A stretch of DNA of 64,000 nucleotides. Origin: Anniella stebbinsi. Taxonomy: Eukaryota; Chordata; Lepidosauria; Squamata; Anniellidae. Shown here in pieces: positions 53,906-64,000 of this stretch. A program made the position numbers and the translations under genes. Within the stretch, counting starts at the first letter, position 1. Every line of letters starts with the position of its first letter. The notes below the pieces were generated by a model. The model was not told where the DNA came from. It saw only the letters and a list, made by a program, of their open reading frames with translations, and searched no databases. The stretch covers positions 14,149,001 through 14,213,000 of the forward strand of contig JARDYH010000003.1 in NCBI GenBank assembly GCA_029215795.1, read 5' to 3'.

Positions 53906-56900
53906 CGAGCCCAGTCAGTATAGACCTATGAAATTGGGAATTCTTTCCACCAGGGATAACAATACTACAACTGACAGTATATCACCATCTCTTATGCTGG
54001 GATAAGAAATAGAGAACTCCAACCTTGTCAAGAGTGGCTGGCTTTTATTCTGATTCCAGCCACCGCTTCACATGGTTGCCACTTTTTCTGCTCCTGTTCC
54101 TGAGCCCTTAACAGAAGCCTGACACCAAAATACTGAAGCTTCTTCTTTTTTTCCCTCCACCATGCCAGGAAAAACACAACCTGCTAAATCTCTATGTGTC
54201 AAGTTGCCATTAAAGGCAGAAAAGCAGGGATGGTATAAAAAGGTGGCTGGGGACCTTATGATCCAGCTGCTTGGATGTGTAAACAAAGCCAAGGGTGAAG
54301 CAAGTTCCCATGTCGTTTCGCCCAGTATATGCGATTGAATATACAGTGTCGCAGTCTTGCCAAAACAAGGCTGCTGAGAATAAGTGAAAATTAATACATA
54401 ACAAACACACAATTCTTTTTTTAAAAGGCAGTGGTGAGTTATGAAGGCTTCTAGGGAATGAAGATGGAAAACGTCCACTTCCGAAACCTAGACGTTGCTG
54501 CTGCTAGGGTTGTTCCAACTGCTGCTCTTCAAATGTTCCATGATGACTATATGTAAGAATACCACCACGACCCATCCATTTGTGTGTGAAGAGAAGAAAC
54601 ACTGTATTTTTACCTGTTTATGTTTTATAATGTTTGTTTTCTTTGATTCACCTGTGAGTGAGGTTCTAATGTAACCAAGGCCAGAAGCCTGGCTTTATTA
54701 CTGTGTACGTCTGAGGCATAAGACAGTAGTGGCGGCCTTGGTTACGGTTGCTATGGAAGGGGGGCTTCAAGTTGACGGAAAATGTCTAGGACAAGGGTGG
54801 GCTACATCCAGCCCTTATGCCCCAGTGTGCCATCCACCACCACAGTGTCAACCAATCAACATTCACAGCAATAGCAGCAAAAACAAAAACAGTGACTTGC
54901 TGTCAAAAATTGCGATGTGAGCCTAAAATGGCAGAATTTACCTCTTTTGGCCACCTAGTGAGTTCATGGCAGAGGTGAAAGTCACACCGACAACTTCCCG
55001 GTTCCCAGTTCAGTCTCTCAGCCATTATGCCGTACCACCCACCTCCCATGGTTCTCTGGGATGCCCAGGGTGACTTCAAAAATCAGCTTGCTAAGCAAAG
55101 AATTCCTTTGCAAGCAGCGGTTTAGCAGAAATCCTTATTGAGATAGTGCAGACAGTTTGATCTCAGTGAAATATTCAGTTCTGCTTATTTTACTGTTTGC
55201 TAAGCCCATGGATTAGAGTCACATGGGTTGTTGCTGGGGATTCACTCACATTACTTTCCCCACCACAGTCTCCGACCAGTACCCCTGCTTTTTTATTTTT
55301 AATTTTTAGCAGTTATCAGATTGAAGAATGGCATCCAGGACAACTAACATGGGAGTTTTGTCATTGACTTCAGTGGAAATTGGATTGGACTTTCTACAGA
55401 TGAAATATGTGATTAAATTTGCTAATCAGCTGGTCTTCGTTGTAGATGGTGACACTTTCTAAAATGCTAGTGGGCATCTGAAAATGTTTACTAGATCCCA
55501 GTGGTGCAGCTAGGGTTGGACCACAAGGCTGATCTGCAAGACTTCACAGCCCAGGGACCACTCAAAGGATCACCTAGAGATCGTCAGATGATGGAGTCAT
55601 TGGTAAACATCTGGACCGGGGCTCACCAGAGCTGATACTACTTGCCACAGCATCCTTTCTTTCCTATCTATCTATCTATCTATCTATCTGGAGCAGCCTA
55701 CTGGGTAAAAACATAGTTATAGATGGCCATGCTGACTGGGAATGATGGAAGTTGCAGTCCAATGCATCTGGTGGACACCAGGTTGGAGAAGGCTGCTGCA
55801 GCTTGTAAGGCTTCCACTCTTAACTACCCGCTGGAGTTCAGGGACTACCAACATCTCTGTAGCCTTTGTCTGTGTAGTCTTCAATCCCAAAGCCATCAGC
55901 TCAAGGGGAAATGTCAAGTTAGGCAACCTGTTTTTTACTACTGGGAGTTCACAATTCCCTTGCGCAGGATGCTCTCTTTCCCTCCATTAATGTTAGACAT
56001 TTGCTCCTATGGCCTATATCATGGAGGTGAAATGAAGGGAGCTCTTCAACTTTTCAACTTTGAAAAATAATTTTAAAAAGTCAGCATCTTGAGAACCTGC
56101 TTCTCCCTTCATTTCACCTGATTCGGATGCTTTTCTCCCCCTGTTTTTTGCTTTTTAGATCATGGAGGACCAACATCCCTCCGTGTCGGACAGGAACTAC
56201 TATCATTGGACCAATGGATAAGAAGACACATAAGAGGTCAAGATCATCCGTATATGAAAGTCTTCAGGGCCAGAGTCAAGGGTAGGCATGGTCGGGCACT
56301 TGCTGAGGGCCTACATCCAAGAAAGGGCCCACAAACAAGGGCCCCCTGGATTTGCTCCTCCTTTTCACCATCACAACCTCCTTGTTCACCCGGCTCTTGC
56401 TTTCACCCAAACAATGATGGTGGTAAGAAGGCAAAGCAGTAGATACTACAACCTACTTGCTCACTGGCTCACTGCCTGTCAAACAAGCAAATGGTATCAA
56501 TGCTGAGACAGGATGACAGGAAAAGCAATAGCAGCTGGTGGCAATGATAGTGAAAAGGTAGATTCACTGAGGGAATTCAGGGTGTTTTGGCCAAGGAGAC
56601 TCAGAAACCTGGAGTTTACACAGAATGTCTTCTAAGATGGATATGTGTTGATGATGATGTCTGGAACATCCTTAAATTTCCATGGATGAGATAAGGCGAT
56701 AGCATCATATGGCCTCATCTGGAAGTACCCCATGATCATTTTATCAGAGTTTAAAAGAACACTTCTAAAGATAGCAACGGCTTCAACAGCAATCTTTCCA
56801 ATGACGTGACCGTTGCGTGTTTCATCTTTTCTCCTCATCATTGCCATATGCCCATCTTGCATCTTACTTTCCCTTACATTCTTCTCGTGACTGTTTCAAA

Positions 56901-57255
56901 GCCTCTTTTTCCACCTTTGTTTTACTTCTAAACAGTTGTGAAAGGAGTTTGCGCAGGGGGTGGGTTTTTTTTTAAAAAAAGTTCTTCAGACATGAGCCTA
57001 TGCAGGGCATTCTGAAGAGGAATTGAGTTGCAAATTGTGCTTGTAGTTTTATGTTTCACTGATGTGCAAATGACCTGCTTTGGAGCGGGGCACACAGATG
57101 ACATCAGTGGGAGGGTATCACGCAGCATTATTTATGCCCTATTTCTTTGAATAAATTAAAATGAAATGTGGGTAAAGAACCACTTGCTTCATGCTTCAAT
57201 CTACATTATATTTTGTGTGTAACAAACACAAAGAGCAGATCTGGGCTGTTCCATA
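53906..57255. other. Intergenic sequence, few features
   Basis: A (TATC)n lies at 55664-55690 and a half copy of the ACATCTGG repeat at 55717-55802. Open frames up to about 136 codons show no family resemblance. No exon was seen. Confidence 0.4.
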
Positions 57256-57600
57256 AAAATGGGTGCATGAAATCACACAACGCGTAATTAAATTATGGGA
57301 TTCACTACCAGGAGATTCAGTGATGGCCACCAATTTGGATGGCTTTAAAAGGCGGTTGGATCAATTCCTGAAGGAGAAGGCTATCCATGGCTAATAGCCC
57401 TGATGGTTATGTGCTACCTCCAGTATCAGAGGCAGTAAGCCTGTGTGCACCAGTTGCTGGGGAACATGGGTGGGAGGGTGCTGTTGCATCATGTCCTGCT
57501 TTGTTGGTCCCTGGTCAACAGCTGGTTGGCCACTGCGTGAACAGAGTGCTGGACTAGATGGACCCTTGTTCTGATCCAGCAGGGCACTTCTTACGTTATT
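57256..57600 (+). mobile_element. CR1-type LINE 3' region
   Basis: TTAAATTATGGGATTCACTA, GGATGGCTTTAAAAGGCGGT, GGCTAATAGCCCTGATGG and GTGCTGGACTAGATGGACCC follow the CR1 3' order, the inverse of 47349-47830. Confidence 0.85.
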
Positions 57601-58674
57601 AAATCCATCCCTCCTCATCTCTCTGCACACCTTCATAAATCTAGATAAGGCGGATGGGAGCAGTCCAAAGGCCCACGGCTTCAGGGCCTCTGAGTGGTCA
57701 CTTCCCATCAAAAATATAATACAACTATTGGTGGGAACAAAAGGCCCATATGGCTTATTTTAATTTTAAGGATGGGCAGAGGGACGGGAAGAATATAATA
57801 TATCCTCAGCTTAGTTGTGGTTGGTTATTTTATTTATTTGAAGTATTTTTATAGCCTGCTCTTCAGCCAAAGAGGTTCCTGGGGAAATGGGGTTCTCCCT
57901 TCCCCAGCACAAAGAAGCACCAAGCAGCCACTGCCTTGGCCAGCAAACCATGTTCCCACCCAGGACAGAATGCCCCACAGAAAGGGACTACAGTCTCCAC
58001 CATTTCTCATTGGACTAGGGACATTGGATAATCCATTGGTGGGATGGAGATCAACACGTTTTCTTAGGCTTCCCACCCTTGGACTTTGTTTCAGTTCCTG
58101 CTGTGCCACCTGACTCAATCTGCAGCGAGTTGGGCCAGGTTCAGGTTTTTCCATGAATGTTTGGCATTTTTTTAAAAAAAGGTTTTGAAATTTGAGTGAA
58201 TTTTTGCACAATTTCTGAAAGCACAATTGAATTCGCACAGATTATGCAAATTACAACCAAATTGTGTTATTTGCACAAATTCAACCATAACTTGTATAAC
58301 TTAAAAATGTGGGCATAATTTGCACAACCCTCCCCCCCCCAAAAAAAACAAAGATGAGCCAAAATTATGGCTAACAGCCTGCAGCCTGGCTTGCAGACGC
58401 AAAAGGATCCATACACGCTGCTGAACTCTGTAGGGTCAAAAAAGAATTAGATTTCTCAGCAACAGAAATCCCTTTATTGGGCCTCCAGCATTTCCCTCTG
58501 TTCAGTCCAGCGCATCCACAGGGGAGGCTGGGCTCAACCATAGAGGTTGCTTGTGAGGATCACCACAGCAACTGATATAATCTGACCTACAGAAGGTGTT
58601 GGGGGAGACAATTCACCCCCCCCCAGCAGTTTTGCACACCTGGGCTAGGTAGATAGACAGTCTGACTTGCTATG
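57601..58674. other. Intergenic sequence with repeat fragments
   Basis: 57825-57880 is a minus-strand LINE tail. 58130-58340 is AT-rich with TTTGCACAAATTC-like units, resembling the TAGGGATG family interior. The rest is unassigned. Confidence 0.4.
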
Positions 58675-58682
58675 AATTAGCT

Positions 58683-59002
58683 TAGGGTGACCAGATAAAA
58701 TCCAGGTCAGGGCTCATGTAACTTTAACAGTTGTAGAGAAAAGGAAATTTCAGCCAGTGTCGTTTGTATGCAATTAGTTCCTGGTGAAATCCCCTCTTCA
58801 TCACAACAGTTAAAGTTGCAGGGGCCCAGCCTTCTTTTGTATATGGTCACTCTAGTATAGTGCCTGCAACTTTAACTGTTGTGATGAAGAGGGAATTTCA
58901 CCAGGAACTAATTGCATACAAATGACACTGGCTGAAATTTCCTTTTCTCTACAACTGTTAAAGTTACATGAGCCCTGACCTGGATTTTATCTGGTCAGCC
59001 TA
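58683..59002. mobile_element. hAT foldback MITE, complete, perfect 8-bp duplication
   Basis: TAGGGTGACCAGATAAAATC to TTATCTGGTCAGCCTA, 320 bp. AATTAGCT is at 58675-58682 and 59003-59010. Same end variant as 52041. Confidence 0.94.
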
Positions 59003-59010
59003 AATTAGCT

Positions 59011-59883
59011 TCCAATGTCTCTTCCTGATGGGAGATAACAATTGGTGGAGAATGCAAGCAGGTGTGTGGTACTGGTGTAACATTTAGTACTGCTGCAAGC
59101 TTCAAAGAGTTTTTTTTTTAAAAAAACTACCTTTTTGACAGTTCACAGAATGCTGTTAAGAGAAATGGAGGAAGTGCTTACTTTCTAAAAACTGTAATGC
59201 CAAAGCATAAGGCTGGATGGGAACTTTGCCATCTGCCTTGAAAGATCGACTTTTTAAGTCTACATAATATGAGGACAGACTGCTGTTGCTCCATGATCAG
59301 GGAAAGGAATTCTGTGCATGCTCAGAGGCACTTTTATTATATAATTCTGTCTCTTTTTCTCTCTTGACATTTTCATTTGACAAAAACAACAAAGAAACAT
59401 ACAAAAAGTAAATAAGGGGAAAAAGGAAAAAAACAGGATACAAAAATAACCACACAGCAACAGCAAATCAATCAATCAATCAATCAATGCAGGACAATTC
59501 CAAAATAGAATGATTCACAACATCATTTGACAAAGCCAGTCTTTCGAAATTAATATTTTGGTTCCAATAACTAAAAAGGAATTGTCACTTTTGCATCAAT
59601 ACAGGTGAATCTTTAAAATTAGGATTAGTTCTCCTTTGACCAATTTCTTTTCATTTATTCATTTGTACAATTTCAAATGTATCCATAAACCATTCTGAAA
59701 CAGCAGGGACATTAGGAGATTTCCAGTTGTGAGTGTACATTAGTTTTGCAGAAATTAAATTTATCATTGACAACCTGGCTGTTTGATATCTTGTAAACAA
59801 TTAAGGGTGCAGTCTTATACTGAAGACCTACTGGAATTATTTTTTGTCTTAATGTCTTCTTAGATAGATGATAGATAGATGAT

Positions 59884-59938
<55 letters not shown>

Positions 59939-60237
59939 GCAGTGCCCGTAAAGGAGTTGGTATCATTTCCTACTCCAACTTATTTTCTACATTAATTTTT
60001 ATTTTCTATCAACCATCATTTTGTCCAGTTGATTTGAGCTGCTTGATAGTAAGAAGATCAAACCCACTGTTCTAGGAGGGAAACTGTACTGTCAGAAGGC
60101 TTACTCAAGGTGATTTCCCATCCTAGACCCACTCTAGCAACACTTTCTCCCAGCTTTTTGCTTCCAAAAAGATCAAGCAAGAAAGGTAGATAAACAAAAA
60201 CATAAATGTGGACCATATGATGCCATATCTTATGTCA
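59011..60237. other. Intergenic AT-rich sequence with simple repeats
   Basis: (CAAT)n at 59466-59486 and (TAGA)n at 59863-59938. The AT-rich stretch 59340-59830 could be an old retrotransposon, but I cannot name it. Confidence 0.4.
59863..59938. repeat. (GATA)n microsatellite
   Basis: About eighteen TAGA units with two ATGA interruptions near the left end. Confidence 0.95.
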
Positions 60238-60245
60238 TAGACCAC

Positions 60246-60564
60246 TAGGGTGACCATCTGAAAAGGAGGACAGGGCTCATATAACTTTAACAGTTGTAGA
60301 GAAAAGGGAATTTCAGCAGGTGTCATTTGTATGCAATTAGTTCCTGGTGAAATTCCCTCTTCATCACAACTGTTAAAGGTGCAGGCACTATACTAGAGTG
60401 ACCATATACAAAAGAAGGCAGGGCTCTGCAACTTTAACTGTTGTGATGAAGAGGGAATATCACCAGGAACTAACTGCATACAAATGACACTAGTTGAAAT
60501 TCCCTTTTCTCTACAACTGTTAAAGTTATATGAGCCCTGTCCTCCTTTTCAGATGGTCAGCCTA
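60246..60564. mobile_element. hAT foldback MITE, complete, perfect 8-bp duplication
   Basis: TAGGGTGACCATCTGAAAAG to TTTTCAGATGGTCAGCCTA, 319 bp. TAGACCAC is at 60238-60245 and 60565-60572. Confidence 0.94.
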
Positions 60565-60804
60565 TAGACCACCACCATGAAAGCTCTTCCTTCCTCAACC
60601 ATTGCCACCAGCAGCCATTCCAGCACACTGAACTGAGAGGAGGAGATTGGAAGCAAGGCCATTTCACCAAGCTTGTTGAAAGACTGCTGTCAGGGTTCCT
60701 TCGATTACCAGGAACCCCTAAGCAACTCCTTAACAAATTGCTCAGGGGGTCCAGGTCATAGAAGGAACCCTGTCATATCATGGCAGCAGTTGGCTTCTGA
60801 CAAA

Positions 60805-61340
60805 GGCCCTTTCCACACCAGGGTTCTTCTTACCTGGGTTGGGCCCTGGCTGCTCCCTTTGTGTCCAAATGAGGCACAGGGAGTCCTGGGGGGGGATTTT
60901 TCCTGGTTCTCAGAAACCACAAAAATACCGACTCTTCCACAGTCCTGGGAAGTGTCCGGGACCACGGAAGAATGTGCCTGCCCCAGTGCTGCCACGCTTA
61001 CTCACAAGTAAGCGTGGCAGCATCAATGGCCACAAAGCCACACCGCATGGCTCCAAGGCTATCAGGAGAGGGAGGGGGAAGCAAAAATTAGCCATCCCCA
61101 GGATGGAGGGGGGAGGGGGAACTGGATCGCATACGGCTTTTTAAAAAAAACTTACTTTTTTGCTATAGTGCAGGAGAGCTCTTCTTGGCGAAAAACATAA
61201 AAAACAAAATGGCGGGAACGATGTCCGACTACCCGGGACGTCGCACCCATGATGTGGCTTGAGTGCCCGGATCCTGGAAGGAGTTATTTCTGGGATTGCT
61301 CATGCTGGGCCCGCTACACCCCTGTGGTGTAGAAAGGGCC
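60805..61340. mobile_element. CTACACC-type MITE with AAA duplication
   Basis: GGCCCTTTCCACACC pairs with GGTGTAGAAAGGGCC. AAA is on both sides. A local palindrome CCACGCTTACTCACAAGTAA with its inverse GCGTGG lies near 60990-61020. Confidence 0.82.
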
Positions 61341-64000
61341 AAAGGTGGAATTTGGCACTCCAAAAAAATATAAGGTTTTACCATTGAGCTGACAAGGCAG
61401 TGTATTTTATCTTCTGGTGTGGAGATTAAGGAACAGATAAGCTAGTAAGATGAGCCACTATCTGTCTATGAACAAAACTGCTCTGATTGAGTCATGCAAA
61501 AAGACGATTTGCAATAGGGAGATAAAACTCTGGAAAAGGTTCAAGTAATGCTGATCAAGCATGCAGTAACTGGTTTAGGAAGGTCCATAAGTTCTGCTGA
61601 GCCCTGAACAAAAGAATGGTAGCTCGAAGAAAGAGAGCCAGGTGCAGAAGGAAAGATGCAGATAGATGCAGCTTTATTATTATTGTTATTATTATTATTA
61701 TTGATAACCCACCTCTCCCTCCGGATCGAGGCGGGAACAACAACAATTATAAAACACAAAAATCACAAACAGTTAAAATTTTAAAAACAAGAAAAAATAC
61801 ATCATTAAAACATCTTAAAGATGCTTGAAGAAGTCTAGGTGTGTTTTTGCAAGGTTTATTTTCTTTTAATGCCTTTTGTATCGCTCAGCTCTATTGACTA
61901 AATACCTTTAGTGGTAAGTTGCTTGTTTTACTTCACTAGTACACTGTTCTGTTAAACCTAAATTGTCTGGAGTATCACTCACCCCAGATCTACAGCCTAA
62001 ATCCCGTGTTATCAGGAAGAGGGAGGTAAAAGAAGAAAGGTGGGACTCTTAAGGAGGCAAGAGATCCTTAAGGAGTTGCTCAGGGGATCCAGGTCATAGA
62101 AGGGATTCTGACAAGCACTTGATTTTTTTGTTTTGTTTTCCCTCCTTATTCTCTTTTCCTTGCGTATCGTGTTTTTTTAGATTCTACCTCTGTGAGCAAG
62201 GGTCTGTCTTGTTTTACTGATGGCCATGTAAGCCACTTCGGAAGCCGTTTTTGATGAGGTGCAGAATAAAACTACTATAAATCAATCAATCAATCAATCA
62301 TATTTCCTTAATAGGTGAGCCATGGTAATAGACGGGAAGGGGTGATACTCGATGGATCTGGCTAAAGGAGATGGGGTGGTGTCATGAGACCAACAGCATG
62401 TTCAAGAGAAACCATTGAGGATGCTCTGTTAGTTAAATCTAACAGGATTCAAAAGCTCCCCATGAACGCTCAAGAATGACATTTGGGATGAAGCAAGATG
62501 AACATGTGTCAGACCTTTCATATGCCCATCTACTGCGCTCTCTTGCTCTCTCTCTTTTCCTTCCCTTGGCTCGGAATATACGCCATGATCAAATTTCCAG
62601 ACCTCCTCAGTGCCTGAATAAATACTGCAAGAGCCAAATTTGAAGCACACATTAAAGGCCAACCCAGCATGTTCCTTTGTACATATCTTTGGGCAAACAG
62701 CTAGGATCAGATGAACTTGGATTGGAAGACAGTTCTGGATACTACTGTGAATCTTCACAATTCAACAAAATTAGGATTCCGAGTGCAGTGGGGAATGAAC
62801 CGGGGGGGGGGGGGGATGACCCTCCAGCTTATTGATGGTATATTTGACACAGAACTGTTCATGTTTGCAAAAGTTCTAATTTTTTTTTACCCCAGGAAGA
62901 TTATTAGTGTTTTAATCTTCTGCCACTGCCAAGAAAACAGACTGGATGTTATTTTTGTCCTCAGGCTTATCCCGGAATAAAGCCCGAATATGTATATTTT
63001 TTTACCTCATCACCTTTTGTCTCTTCTTTCTCTCCTTTTCCTTTCCTATTTGCTTCCCACAAAAAAAGGCAAATTTTAACATTTGGGGCAGAGACCTGCC
63101 TGCTTTGTTGGTGCTATTTAGTAAAGCAGTATGCTACACTGAAGACGCTATCAAAATAAGCAACCTCATCACAAGACACCTTGATGCAAGTACGAACAAG
63201 CTGCCAATACCCATCCGTTCATTCAAAGTCTATTGGAACTCCCCCCAACTTTAGCAATAGACAGCAAGACTGCAGCTATCTTTTGCAAATATTCAGAGAC
63301 ACAAAATGAGTAACAGGGGAGTTTTACTTCTTAGGACCCTGTTTGTTGATTTAATATATGTATAGAAGATAATATGGACCCCCAACAAGAAAAACCTTGT
63401 CACCATTGTAGATCAATGGCTTAGAAGTTCAGGAGAAATAGAACGAATAGGAAAGTACTACCTTTAGCAGAACAATGTATGTCAAAGTCTGGAAGGAAGC
63501 TTTTGAGGGTGCTTCTGGACAAGGTGTTTTTTGGTTCATCACCCTGCCTCATTCACAGAATTTTGGGGTAGGGGTAGGCAATGTCGTCTTCTACTCATGA
63601 GCCGCCTGTATTTTTTCTCGCTGCGTATTGTCTCAGTGCAGAAAATCTGCTAAGGAGAAAAAGATGGAACAGCTGCACATACAATCCAGCAATCCTGAGT
63701 CCTTCAGCTCTGCAGACCCAGGGAAACTATGAGCTGGAGCCAAGTGAGTGTGTTTCCTGGCAGGGTAAGAGAAAGCAAGCTCCCTGCAGCTGCTCCTTCT
63801 CTGGCCAATGCCTGAGCCCAGGCTGTATATCCTAGATTATAGTTAAAAGGCAATCCTATTCTCACTGATGGAACACACCGACAATGGCGCACCTGATCTA
63901 GCCTAACCAGTGGAGGTTGGTGGCTCTGATGTCCATTGGGCAATGAATCCGCTCCAGGTTTCAGCCAGAAGCAGTCAGAACTCTCAAGGAGCTATCCAAA
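61341..64000. other. Intergenic sequence, right end of window
   Basis: 61674-61830 is a minus-strand LINE tail with (ATT)n and CCCACCTCTCCCTCCGGATC. 62195-62300 is a plus-strand tail ending (AATC)n. A G-run lies at 62801-62813. The last 1.7 kb looks unique. No exon was seen. Confidence 0.4.

Overview
The window is vertebrate nuclear DNA, most likely from a squamate reptile (lizard or snake). It is AT-rich with isolated CpG-rich islands, and almost every kilobase holds an interspersed repeat. These include C-terminal fragments of CR1/L2-type LINEs, a tRNA-Ala-like SINE family, SINEs with a 5S-rRNA-like head, and many short palindromic DNA transposons. There are no operons and no long open frames apart from one exon. 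The squamate assignment is inferred from the repeat mix, not from a gene tree.

The only protein-coding exon I can support is exon 1 of PDE3A (cGMP-inhibited cAMP phosphodiesterase 3A) on the minus strand, coding bases 27988 down to 27020. It encodes 323 residues: the N-terminal membrane-association region with six hydrophobic segments, then a basic phosphorylation segment. It ends in phase 0 at a consensus splice donor inside a CpG island (about 26750-29180). Everything left of 27020 is therefore PDE3A intron 1, and everything right of about 28.2 kb is 5' flanking or intergenic DNA. The catalytic domain lies outside the window.

Intron side (1-27019): short transposons are dense in 0.6-12.7 kb and 15.9-22.9 kb. 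One SINE (5096-6085) was broken by two later MITEs, and two 5S-like SINEs lie in opposite orientation at 8.6-9.0 kb. Two complete 320-bp foldback elements sit 326 bp apart at 21.6-22.6 kb. Repeat-poor AT-rich stretches (7.54-8.59 kb, 19.0-20.7 kb, 22.9-26.7 kb) are where conserved regulatory DNA would be sought.

Upstream side (29.2-64 kb): LINE fragments cluster at 43-47 kb. A 23-bp minisatellite lies at 44.0-44.2 kb, and nested transposons at 34.8-35.5 kb and 38.3-39.3 kb. A GC-rich 799-bp hAT-like element with a perfect 8-bp target duplication lies at 48250-49048, and a second GC-rich block at 50.9-51.8 kb. Five of the complete foldback elements lie on this side.

The most interesting content is the transposon biology. 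Several families with unrelated interiors share the end TAGG(G/C)TGACCA and 8-bp target duplications (hAT-type). The commonest is a palindrome of palindromes with module order A-B'-B-A'. The GC-rich member carries a roughly 290-bp palindrome with two inverted ETS/CRE composite motifs and splice-donor-like sites, so it looks like a mobile promoter. A separate set ends in GGCCCTTTCTACACC and has 3-bp duplications, as PIF/Harbinger-type elements do.
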